Source: Chloroflexota bacterium (GTDB lineage Bacteria; Chloroflexota; Dehalococcoidia; Lucifugimonadales; Lucifugimonadaceae). Taken from it: a stretch of DNA of 17,365 bases. Location: assembly GCA_002730795.1 (NCBI GenBank), contig PCAX01000032.1:1-17365 (forward strand). The letters are read 5' to 3'. The number at the start of each line of letters is the position of its first letter. The stretch's first letter is position 1. This document shows positions 8,650-14,678 of the stretch, piece by piece. The notes beneath the pieces are model-generated. The model saw only the letters and a list, made by a program, of their open reading frames with translations. It had not been told where the DNA came from and ran no database searches. A program made the translations under genes and the position numbers.

Positions 8650-8736
8650 CATAACGACGAAACAATCTAATGAACCCTTTTCAAAAGATGCCTAAGTGTC
8701 AGCCAAAATAGGTCTCACCAAATAACTTAATCGGAA

Positions 8737-9510
8737 TTAAGGTCTAATTTCCTTAAGTGCTGACGTGTAACCGTCCATCAACACGGAAACGTCAGAGGAG
8801 TAATTAACAATTAACACACCGGCATCCCGCCAATGACGAGCTTGTTCATGTGAATTCACTAGCATGGCACACGTCTTTCCGTACTTTGCCGCCACTTCTA
8901 ATATTTGGTTCCGTCTATCGTCTATTATACGGTCTTGGTCTGGCGTCCCCAACACGCCTAAATCCTGGGCTAAGTCTTGGTATCCTAGGGTTATTGCGTC
9001 GATGCCATCCATACTGGCAATCTCGTCCAGATGACTAAATGCCTGATCAGACTCAAACATCACTGTAATAAAAACTTGTTCATTGGTGAATTTAAGACGT
9101 TCTCCGATGGGCAATGACACATCGTAATCATTGCCGGAACTTGGCCCTCCCATACCTCTGGAACCATCGGGAGCGTAACGGGATGCTTGCACAATCTCAT
9201 ATGCGTGCTCCGGGGTGTCAACCTGAGGGCAATGCAGGTTGTAAACACCTATATCAAGTAATCTTGTTATCCATTCTCTGTTAGCTTCAGGTGGTCTCAC
9301 CATTAAAGGGAAATCCAAAGCTCGTCCCATGGCGGCGAAGTTGGCAACCGTCTCTATGGAAGGAGAAGAATGTTCCATATCCATACGTACAAAATCTAAA
9401 CCTGCCTGTTTGAACATAGTCAATGACTCTGGATTACGCAACATGTTCAACCAAGTACCAATCTGAAGTTCGCCACGTCCAACTGCGGATTTAATCGGAT
9501 TTGATTTCAC
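8737..9510 (-). CDS. HpcH/HpaI-type aldolase (class II, metal-dependent)
   Basis: Aldolase/citrate-lyase superfamily member that would cleave a 2-keto-3-deoxy acid to pyruvate and an aldehyde (or the reverse). Residues below count from the GTG chosen here: His47 (MDMEHS), Arg72 (VRPPE), metal ligands Glu153 (MFESD) and Asp179 (GYQDL), with the glycine-rich RGMGGPSSGND loop. The usual GPADL is GYQDL here and the usual ET after the first ligand is ES, so it is a divergent subfamily. Start choice: AAAGGAG (9518-9524, complement) lies seven bases before GTG at 9510-9508, giving 257 residues, the normal size. A longer TTG start at 9546 would place the ribosome site inside the gene, and the ATG at 9516-9514 is only one base from it. 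Converges with the dehydratase gene (87-base gap). Confidence 0.92.
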   Translation of the reverse strand: MKSNPIKSAVGRGELQIGTWLNMLRNPESLTMFKQAGLDFVRMDMEHSSPSIETVANFAAMGRALDFPLMVRPPEANREWITRLLDIGVYNLHCPQVDTPEHAYEIVQASRYAPDGSRGMGGPSSGNDYDVSLPIGERLKFTNEQVFITVMFESDQAFSHLDEIASMDGIDAITLGYQDLAQDLGVLGTPDQDRIIDDRRNQILEVAAKYGKTCAMLVNSHEQARHWRDAGVLIVNYSSDVSVLMDGYTSALKEIRP

Positions 9511-9602
9511 TGTCATACTCCTTTGATTTCCATCAATATCGCTCAAAGTCTAATTAGTATCTGTTTGGAATTTTAGCAGAACACTACCCAACTTCCATTT
9601 TA

Positions 9603-9643
9603 AGAACAAAGTTCTCAGTCGTTCGCAGATGTTCCTATAAAAT
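9603..9643 (+). promoter_or_regulatory. Divergent control region: inverted repeat and -10 box ahead of the TauE/SafE-like gene
   Basis: The region between the aldolase and the exporter contains the inverted repeat AGAAC-AAA-GTTCT (9603-9615) and a -10 box TATAAAAT (9636-9643). The start of transcription would fall within about three bases of the ATG at 9651, and there is no Shine-Dalgarno sequence, so the exporter mRNA may be leaderless. The repeat lies where the -35 region would be, a suitable place for a regulator acting on one or both divergent genes. The repeat resembles GAAC/GTTC half-sites of LexA-type boxes, but the spacer is three bases, not four, so that assignment is not made. Confidence 0.45.
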
Positions 9644-9650
9644 AAAAAAT

Positions 9651-10496
9651 ATGGAAATAACATTATCCGATTTCGCATTACCTTCCGATGTTTTACTTTG
9701 GAAAGCTATTTTATTAGCGGTAATATCACTTCTTACGGGAATACTAGGAGGGTTTGTAGGTCTTGCGCTTGGGACCATTCGATTACCAGCTCTGCTGTTA
9801 CTAGGGGTTCCGTCCACAATAGCCGGTGGGACAAACATAATGATAAGCAGCCTAAGTGCACTATCTGGGTCAATCGCTCACTGGCGTGAACGTAGAGTAG
9901 ATAAGAGAATCGTCATGGTTATGGGAATACCCGCTTTTATTGGGGCTTTTGCCGGAGGATTTCTCAGCGAGATAATGCCCAGACAACTACTCCTTTTTCT
10001 AGCCGGTATTTTTGTTCTGTGGCAAGGGATTGAATTCATAATTATCTACTACAGCAAAGCGAGAGCGGGTAGGCAGGCGTCATCGTTATTTGGTGTAGGG
10101 TTAGAGGGTTCAAATGGAACGTTTACCCCTGGAAGAATATCTTTAGAATCTGGAATCGGATTGGCGATTGGATTATTAGGTGGTGCAGTTGGCCTGATCC
10201 TTGGAAGCATTCGCTTACCTGCACTTATTAGAATATTAAAAATTGATCCAAGAATTGCTGCAGGTAGCAATTTGTTCATAGGATTTTTCATGGGTGCTTT
10301 AGGATGGGTAGGCCATGCTACTAAGGGGAATGTAGATTATCCCTTACTCGTGATTATGGGTGCAACAGCCCTAATCGGAAGCTGGTTCGGCGCAAAATTA
10401 ACTGGGAAAGTAAATTTAAACGCGCTCATTTTAACAATGGGTTTCGTATTGGTGATAGTAGGACTATTATTAGCTTACCGCGGTATCATCCCATAA
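9651..10496 (+). CDS. TauE/SafE family membrane transporter (putative anion exporter)
   Basis: Integral membrane protein, 281 residues, with about eight hydrophobic helices in two homologous halves. The internal duplication is easy to see: GGFVGLALGTIRLPALLLLG (33-52) matches GGAVGLILGSIRLPALIRIL (177-196), each followed by a [IP]-A-[AG]-G-[ST]-N motif. This is the TauE/SafE (DUF81) pattern. Characterised or proposed roles in the family are export of sulfite, sulfolactate, sulfoacetate or other organic anions; the substrate here is unknown. The halves are separated by a hydrophilic loop (about 135-165). It is divergent from the aldolase. The start ATG has no ribosome site and a TATAAAAT box just upstream. 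Confidence 0.9.
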   Translation: MEITLSDFALPSDVLLWKAILLAVISLLTGILGGFVGLALGTIRLPALLLLGVPSTIAGGTNIMISSLSALSGSIAHWRERRVDKRIVMVMGIPAFIGAFAGGFLSEIMPRQLLLFLAGIFVLWQGIEFIIIYYSKARAGRQASSLFGVGLEGSNGTFTPGRISLESGIGLAIGLLGGAVGLILGSIRLPALIRILKIDPRIAAGSNLFIGFFMGALGWVGHATKGNVDYPLLVIMGATALIGSWFGAKLTGKVNLNALILTMGFVLVIVGLLLAYRGIIP

Positions 10497-10547
10497 CCAC
10501 AATAATTTCATGAACTCGTACCACAAAACTTGGAACGTTCGAATCAT

Positions 10548-10579
10548 TTGCGACGACACCAAAAAAGACAGTATAAAAT
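10548..10579 (+). promoter_or_regulatory. Promoter before a possible small membrane peptide
   Basis: TTGCGA (10548-10553) and TATAAA (10572-10577, continuing as TATAAAAT) are 18 bases apart, a good housekeeping-type promoter. Transcription would begin near 10584, about nine bases before the ATG at 10593. A short palindrome GAACGTTC lies at 10533-10540 just upstream of the -35 box and could be an operator. Confidence 0.45.
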
Positions 10580-10592
10580 TTTATTTCATATT

Positions 10593-10679
10593 ATGAAGTA
10601 TCAAAAATTATTTATGTTTCTAATCGGACTAAGTGTTGCCTATATTATTTTTGTAACACGATGCTGGGGATTGTGCTGA
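10593..10679 (+). CDS. Possible 28-residue single-span membrane peptide
   Basis: An ATG-to-TGA frame of 28 codons encodes MKYQKL, a hydrophobic stretch of about 16 residues (FMFLIGLSVAYIIFVT), then RCWGLC. The layout (short basic N-terminus, one membrane span, two cysteines and a tryptophan at the end) is that of a small membrane protein. It lies in an otherwise empty 248-base gap between the TauE/SafE-like gene and the small alpha/beta-barrel gene, with its own promoter-like boxes and a small hairpin downstream. No Shine-Dalgarno site is present. AT-rich DNA gives hydrophobic frames by chance, so this is tentative. Confidence 0.35.
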   Translation: MKYQKLFMFLIGLSVAYIIFVTRCWGLC

Positions 10680-10703
10680 TTTACTCAAAGATATTTTTAT
10701 GAA

Positions 10704-10741
10704 AAAAGTCTCATGACTTTTAATATGCTATTGTATAAAAC
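10704..10741 (+). promoter_or_regulatory. Inverted repeat plus -10 box at the start of the small barrel gene
   Basis: A perfect 7-bp inverted repeat AAAAGTC-TCAT-GACTTTT (10704-10721) is followed 12 bases later by TATAAAAC (10734-10741), three bases before the ATG at 10745. The repeat covers the expected -35 region, so it may be an operator; it could also act as a weak terminator for the 28-codon frame upstream. With transcription starting about seven bases after the -10 hexamer, the mRNA would begin at or next to the ATG, i.e. be leaderless. Confidence 0.45.
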
Positions 10742-10744
10742 AAA

Positions 10745-11047
10745 ATGATTGGAGAAAAAGTTTTGTACGGAACTATATTTACATTACAACCAAAACCGGG
10801 TCATAAGGAAGAACTGCTAAAAGTCCTGAATTTAGAAAACAAGGTTGAAGGAGGGGTTGCATGGTTCCTTATGGACCCAGATGACAAAGATGAATTAATA
10901 GGAGTTGCAGTATTTGAAAGCAAAGAAGCACACATAGCAAATTCAAACCGGCCCGAACAGCATGAGTTTTTCACTAGAATGATGGAACACCTTATATCGG
11001 AACCGGTTTGGACTGACGGACCATATGTATTAGGAGAAATCATCTAG
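10745..11047 (+). CDS. Small dimeric alpha/beta-barrel (ABM-like) protein
   Basis: A 100-residue protein with the pattern of the dimeric ferredoxin-like alpha/beta-barrel superfamily (antibiotic biosynthesis monooxygenase/EthD relatives): a first strand (LYGTIFTLQPKPG), a helix with GHKEELLKVL, a second strand (GVAWFLMDPDDKDELIGVAVFES), a helix with EAHIANSNRPEQHEFFTRM, and a last strand ending near DGPYVLGEII. Family members include heme-degrading and quinol monooxygenases, but many have no known reaction, so only the fold is called. No ribosome site; a TATAAA box lies three to eleven bases before the ATG. The cupin follows after a short gap and may be co-transcribed. Confidence 0.7.
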   Translation: MIGEKVLYGTIFTLQPKPGHKEELLKVLNLENKVEGGVAWFLMDPDDKDELIGVAVFESKEAHIANSNRPEQHEFFTRMMEHLISEPVWTDGPYVLGEII

Positions 11048-11103
11048 CCTACGACGAAATGAACCACACAGGATTGAAACTTGTAAAACGTAGAAAGAAG
11101 AAC

Positions 11104-11580
11104 ATGAAAAAACAGGAAAGTACCATAGGAAATCTTATAACAGACGTTGTAAAAGGACCAATCCCACCGCGGGTTGACAATAGTATTGGAACCGGCAACC
11201 TCCACATAAAAGTGAAAGAAATTGTGGGTAGGAAGGGTCCGGCGCCATGGATTGAAGTGTTAATTGAAGATGAACGTAACATTGGCACGCTAATAGCATC
11301 TGCCCCAGATCAAGGTAATCAGGCTCATTGGCATAAGGATTTTGACGAATGGTGGGTGGTTATGGCCGGAAAATTGCGTTGGGAGCTAACCGGAGGGAGA
11401 ATAATTCATGCAAAAAAGGGCGACATCGTTTGGGTTCCCAGAGGGACAGTTCATCACATTGTGACAGAGGGTGATGAAATGAGTCTCAGGTTTGCCGTTG
11501 CAATGCCACCGGCCGAGCATGTTTGGCAAAACGACTGTGAAAACTGCGATGCTATTTGGGAACCGAGAAATCCCAGTTAA
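11104..11580 (+). CDS. Cupin-domain protein
   Basis: Single-domain cupin of 158 residues. Motif 1 is HWHKDFDEWWVVMAG (His75, His77, Glu82) and motif 2 is GDIVWVPRGTVHH (106-118, ligand His117): a complete 3-His/1-Glu metal site. The C-terminus has a CENC pair (Cys145, Cys148), unusual for this family, which could bind a metal or form a disulfide. The reaction is unknown; such proteins may be dioxygenases, isomerases or binding proteins. The start chosen is the ATG at 11104, preceded by AGAAAGAAG, close to the anti-Shine-Dalgarno complement. An in-frame ATG at 11059 would add 15 mostly basic residues and lacks a ribosome site. Lies just downstream of the small barrel protein. Confidence 0.85.
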   Translation: MKKQESTIGNLITDVVKGPIPPRVDNSIGTGNLHIKVKEIVGRKGPAPWIEVLIEDERNIGTLIASAPDQGNQAHWHKDFDEWWVVMAGKLRWELTGGRIIHAKKGDIVWVPRGTVHHIVTEGDEMSLRFAVAMPPAEHVWQNDCENCDAIWEPRNPS

Positions 11581-11655
11581 AATCCTGCAATTCTTTAAAA
11601 TAGCTGCCTTCACTCATTTAACAATTAGATGTAACGCAACCGGAAAAGGTATTTT

Positions 11656-12351
11656 ATGAACAAAGTAATTAGCGAATTGAAGGCAGTTTCCAATCCACAA
11701 ATAGCGGAAGGTTCCCAACGTTTTTTTAAGACAGGGAAAGGCGACTACGGAGAAGGGGACAAATTTTTAGGTATCAGGGTACCAATTCTCCGTAAAATAG
11801 CTAAGAAATATGCTCATATCAGCCTTACTGAAATACCTTCTTTGTTAAAATCTCCATTTCATGAAATACGCTTGGTGTCGTTATTTATCTTAACTCTTAA
11901 ATATGAAAAATCTGACCAAAATGATAAGGAAAAGATAGTAAATGTGTACTTGGTTAACACAGCCTATATTAACAATTGGGATTTGGTAGACGCTTCTGCG
12001 CACAAAATCTTAGGTGATTACCTGTTTGATAAGAAAAAAGATTTACTGTATCGATTAGCGAGATCTAAACTTCTATGGGAAAGAAGAATAGCGATAATCA
12101 CAACGTTTAATTTTATAAAAAACGGGTCTTATCATGACACAATAAAACTTTCAGAAATTTTGGTCAATGATAAAGAAGATTTATTACAAAAGGCCGTGGG
12201 TTGGATGTTGAGGGAGGTTGGTAAAAAAGATCTTAATCTAGAAATAGATTTCCTAGACAAATATTCAAAAAAAATGCCGCGAACTATGCTGAGGTATGCC
12301 ATTGAAAAATTCCCCGAACATTTAAGACAAAAATACCTTCAAAATTCTTAA
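11656..12351 (+). CDS. alkD: DNA alkylation repair protein, AlkD-type DNA glycosylase
   Basis: HEAT-like-repeat DNA glycosylase that removes N3- and N7-alkylated purines without flipping the base into a pocket. The 231 residues match the family length. Seen motifs: GKGDYGEGDKFLGIRVPILR (27-46), NNWDLVD (106-112) with Trp108 and Asp112, WERRIA (141-146) with Arg144, VGWMLREVGK (181-190) with Trp183, and MPRTMLRYAIEKF near the C-terminus. Trp108, Asp112, Arg144 and Trp183 line up with the Trp/Asp/Arg/Trp set that is catalytic in the characterised Bacillus AlkD. The start has AAAGG (11645-11649) about six bases upstream. The lipoprotein gene follows after 15 bases, but there is no obvious functional tie. 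Confidence 0.95.
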   Translation: MNKVISELKAVSNPQIAEGSQRFFKTGKGDYGEGDKFLGIRVPILRKIAKKYAHISLTEIPSLLKSPFHEIRLVSLFILTLKYEKSDQNDKEKIVNVYLVNTAYINNWDLVDASAHKILGDYLFDKKKDLLYRLARSKLLWERRIAIITTFNFIKNGSYHDTIKLSEILVNDKEDLLQKAVGWMLREVGKKDLNLEIDFLDKYSKKMPRTMLRYAIEKFPEHLRQKYLQNS

Positions 12352-12366
12352 TTGGAATACTGAATC

Positions 12367-13395
12367 ATGCTTTGGCCAAAAATAATAGTCCTTTTATTAG
12401 CTCTACTTGCTTGCACCTCGACTGAAATATTAGACAAAACGTCATTAACCACAATTGATGTAAATGCCACAATCGAATCCAAACTCGATTCCGCTGAAGC
12501 GACAAGTGAAGCCAAAATCAAATCCGTAGAAGTGACAAGTGAAGCCAAAATCAAATCCGTAGAAGCGACAAGTGAAGCCAAAATCAAATCCGTAGAAGCG
12601 ACAAGTGAAGCCGGAAAACTTTCGTTGGAATCCATTAACGATGCGCGAATTTCAGACGTCGAGGAAAAATCTTTGGAAGTTTCAAATTCCAAGCCGTTGC
12701 CTGCAGCAACGCCACTCCCTGAAAGAGAAGAAAAAGAAACTTCCATGGTTGTAAGCCCTAGAAGTAAAGGTCGGCCAGCAGATAAATATGCCTGTAAGAT
12801 CAATCCAGATGGTTTTTGTGTTTTTACCGGAAACCCACATGAAACGGGACTTAAATCTGGTACAAACGAAATCATAGATCGCCAAGGAAATTTTCTTTTC
12901 TACGCTGAAGAGGCTGTTGCCGTAAATTCATTGGGTAAAATACTTGAAGCCAGGGGGACTCCTGCCTTTGACGGGGATGATCTGGTAAAAGGCTCCCAAT
13001 CCGGAATGAACGATGACGAAAAATCATTTCACAAAATGATGGCTATAATGTTCCCTATACGTAACGCACTTATGTATGACATGCATGATTTAACTCTTCC
13101 TGAATGGGAAGAATTGGTCGGAGAATTAAAGAAAAGAAACGTTAAAGAAACGACATATACAGGTGGACCAACGCCTAGGGATAACTACTACGGTAGGACT
13201 GGGATTTTTGAACTGGCTAAAAATCCGAATGGTAAAGATATACATCACGATGTTATGAAGTTTCTCGAAGAATCGGGCCTATACCTTCTTTGCCACGTAA
13301 CCAGTGATGAATTCAACCAGAAGCTGAAAGAAACTCATCCTGAAGGACACGACCCATGCCAAAATGCAGGGATTTCAAGAAAAATCCCTTTTTAA
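12367..13395 (+). CDS. Putative lipoprotein with 11-residue tandem repeats
   Basis: Not recognised as a known family. The N-terminus (MLWPKIIVLLLALLAC) is a signal peptide with lipobox LLAC, lipidated cysteine at residue 16. Residues about 45-82 form a tandem array of TSEAKIKSVEA units, predicted helical or coiled-coil, then a serine/glutamate- and proline-rich linker to about 140. The C-terminal domain (about 140-342) is soluble, with four cysteines (YACKINPDGFC, LLCHV, DPCQ), several His residues, and no CxxCH heme motif. It lies 15 bases after the AlkD gene. A terminator hairpin lies inside the last eight codons. Probably an envelope-anchored protein held away from the membrane by the repeat stalk; the function of the C-terminal domain is unknown. 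Confidence 0.85.
   Translation: MLWPKIIVLLLALLACTSTEILDKTSLTTIDVNATIESKLDSAEATSEAKIKSVEVTSEAKIKSVEATSEAKIKSVEATSEAGKLSLESINDARISDVEEKSLEVSNSKPLPAATPLPEREEKETSMVVSPRSKGRPADKYACKINPDGFCVFTGNPHETGLKSGTNEIIDRQGNFLFYAEEAVAVNSLGKILEARGTPAFDGDDLVKGSQSGMNDDEKSFHKMMAIMFPIRNALMYDMHDLTLPEWEELVGELKKRNVKETTYTGGPTPRDNYYGRTGIFELAKNPNGKDIHHDVMKFLEESGLYLLCHVTSDEFNQKLKETHPEGHDPCQNAGISRKIPF
12499..12612 (+). repeat. 33-bp tandem repeat, 3.5 near-identical copies, inside a lipoprotein gene
   Basis: Units at 12499-12531, 12532-12564 and 12565-12597 and a 15-base partial unit at 12598-12612. The only difference between the full units is a C-to-T change in the second (GTG instead of GCG, Ala to Val). Each encodes ATSEAKIKSVE. 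Identity at synonymous positions means the array is a recent expansion by slippage or recombination and is a candidate length polymorphism. Confidence 0.95.
13369..13393 (+). terminator. Intrinsic terminator inside the lipoprotein's last codons
   Basis: A 7-bp stem GGGATTT (13369-13375) pairs with AAATCCC (13382-13388) around a six-base loop, and is followed by five T residues (13389-13393). The T-tract runs into the TAA stop (13393-13395). Stem and loop encode the terminal residues GISRKIPF. It ends transcription just before the convergent aldo/keto reductase gene. Confidence 0.8.
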
Positions 13396-13432
13396 TCATA
13401 AGAAAAACTCATTAAAACAAAGGTTATTACGT

Positions 13433-14419
13433 TTAGGCGACAAACCAAAGTTTTCTTATTTTATCTAAAGCCTCCCCTGGCAAGGGGCCTTTGTTTACAA
13501 AATCGATAGCTTTTTGGATCTGGTCGAAATTTGAAAGCCCAATTAGAGCAGTACTTAAATTAGTGTTGCTTATAGCAAATCTTATAGCAGCTTCTGCTAA
13601 GTTTCCGACAAAACCTTCATCAACCAAAAACTTATAGGATACGGTTCTATCTACATCTTCTTGATATGTACCTCCAGTTGCTATAGGCGCCACCTCTTGA
13701 AGCGCAAGAGGATGCCTATCAGGCGTTCCAGACAAAGCACCTCCCGCAAGAATTCGTATTCCCACAGTTCCTATGCCTTTTTTAGTACACTCATTCAACA
13801 ACTCACCGTAATTCTGGTATGGAAAAGTGTCATTAACCGAATAGCCGGACGTAGGATTAATCATGTTGTAGCAGGTATGTATACCGCTCGGCGAATAAAG
13901 GTTTACAGCGGATTTAATGGCATCCGTTTCCCCAAGACCATTGAAACCCCAGTAACGAATTTTCCCAGATTTAACTGCTTTTTCAAAGGCAACAACAACA
14001 TATTCCAAGTCTTCCACTGAAACCTGACCATCATCAACCTTACGTTCCTTTCCTACTGTATTATGCGTATACACTATATCCACAGTTTCAGCCCCTAGCC
14101 TCTGAAGGCTGTTTTCAATCTGCGTTGATATCGTTGTTTCAATGTTGTTAAATTCAGAGCCTGACAAACGAACCTTCGTACCCACCAATGCGTCCGACAC
14201 ATCTAATTCCCGTAAAATTGCTCCAATATGAATCTCCGAAAGCCCATCTCCGTACATGCGGGCACTATCAAAGTAATTTATACCTGAATCAATCGCGTAT
14301 TCGACAGACTTTAACATTTCCTTGTGCTCTGCCCTAACCATCAATCCCCCCACAGTTCCACATCCAAATCCGAGGACTGACATGGTGAGATCAGTAGACC
14401 CGAAATTTCTCAATTCCAT
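13433..14419 (-). CDS. Aldo/keto reductase
   Basis: NAD(P)H-dependent oxidoreductase of the aldo/keto reductase superfamily, 328 residues. The catalytic tetrad is present: Asp51 and Tyr56 (FDSARMYGDG), Lys82 (GTKVR) and His119 (YTHN). Other family features are the opening LGFGCGTVGG, the barrel strand IRYWGFNG, and the C-terminal cofactor-binding ALIGLSNFDQI. It would reduce an aldehyde or ketone, or oxidise an aldose; the sequence resembles the aldose-dehydrogenase side of the family, but the substrate is not fixed. The ATG at 14419 has AAGGTGG about seven bases upstream. It converges with the repeat lipoprotein and is divergent from the secreted helical protein. Confidence 0.94.
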   Translation of the reverse strand: MELRNFGSTDLTMSVLGFGCGTVGGLMVRAEHKEMLKSVEYAIDSGINYFDSARMYGDGLSEIHIGAILRELDVSDALVGTKVRLSGSEFNNIETTISTQIENSLQRLGAETVDIVYTHNTVGKERKVDDGQVSVEDLEYVVVAFEKAVKSGKIRYWGFNGLGETDAIKSAVNLYSPSGIHTCYNMINPTSGYSVNDTFPYQNYGELLNECTKKGIGTVGIRILAGGALSGTPDRHPLALQEVAPIATGGTYQEDVDRTVSYKFLVDEGFVGNLAEAAIRFAISNTNLSTALIGLSNFDQIQKAIDFVNKGPLPGEALDKIRKLWFVA

Positions 14420-14678
14420 TCTTGTACCACCTTCTATTTTAAGTTATTCCAATGGTACCTATATTTCCTAAACATTTTTGATAAGAATCGCATCACCTCT
14501 AATTTAAAGAACATGATCTTAATAAATTCTTAACTTTACTTGGTTATCTTCTAAATTATCAGAAAACTGAAAATTTTTTTTCAGGTAACTTGTTACAAAA
14601 CAGGTGAGGCGAAAGACAGGAGGAGAAACAGGTTCCTCTCGTGAAAACCTGATACCATGAAGTTGCTAGGAGCAAAGA
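14420..14678 (+). promoter_or_regulatory. Divergent intergenic region with foldable leader ahead of the secreted helical protein
   Basis: 259 bases between two divergent genes. Elements in order: a 7-bp inverted repeat CTGAAAA-TTTT-TTTTCAG (14567-14584); GTAAC-TT-GTTAC (14585-14596); CAGGT three times (14582, 14601, 14629); GGAGGA (14619-14624) able to pair with TCCTCT (14634-14639); CAGGTT (14629-14634) able to pair with AACCTG (14646-14651), while CAGGT at 14601 could pair with the same strand; and TTGCT-AGG-AGCAA (14663-14675), a hairpin enclosing the ribosome site AGGAG of the gene at 14679. The alternative pairings and the masked ribosome site are what a cis-regulatory leader would look like. 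It does not match a riboswitch class I can recall. Confidence 0.4.

Noticed and set aside
8722..8740. Small hairpin CTTAAT/ATTAAG between the dehydratase and aldolase genes as a terminator
   Set aside because: Only six A/T-rich pairs and no T-run on either side.
9603..9615. LexA (SOS) box for AGAAC-AAA-GTTCT
   Set aside because: The spacer is three bases, not four, and the neighbouring genes are not SOS genes.
12348..12875. Minus-strand frame of 175 codons across the 33-bp repeats
   Set aside because: Its repeated LASLVASTDLI pattern is merely the complement of the lipoprotein repeat, while the plus-strand frame has a lipobox and terminator.
14601..14675. TPP-riboswitch resemblance (AACCTGAT near the 3' end of the leader)
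   Set aside because: Only this short match exists; the 5' TPP elements (CTGAGA region and following loops) and the terminal GCGTAGGGA pattern are absent, and the gene is not thiamine-related.
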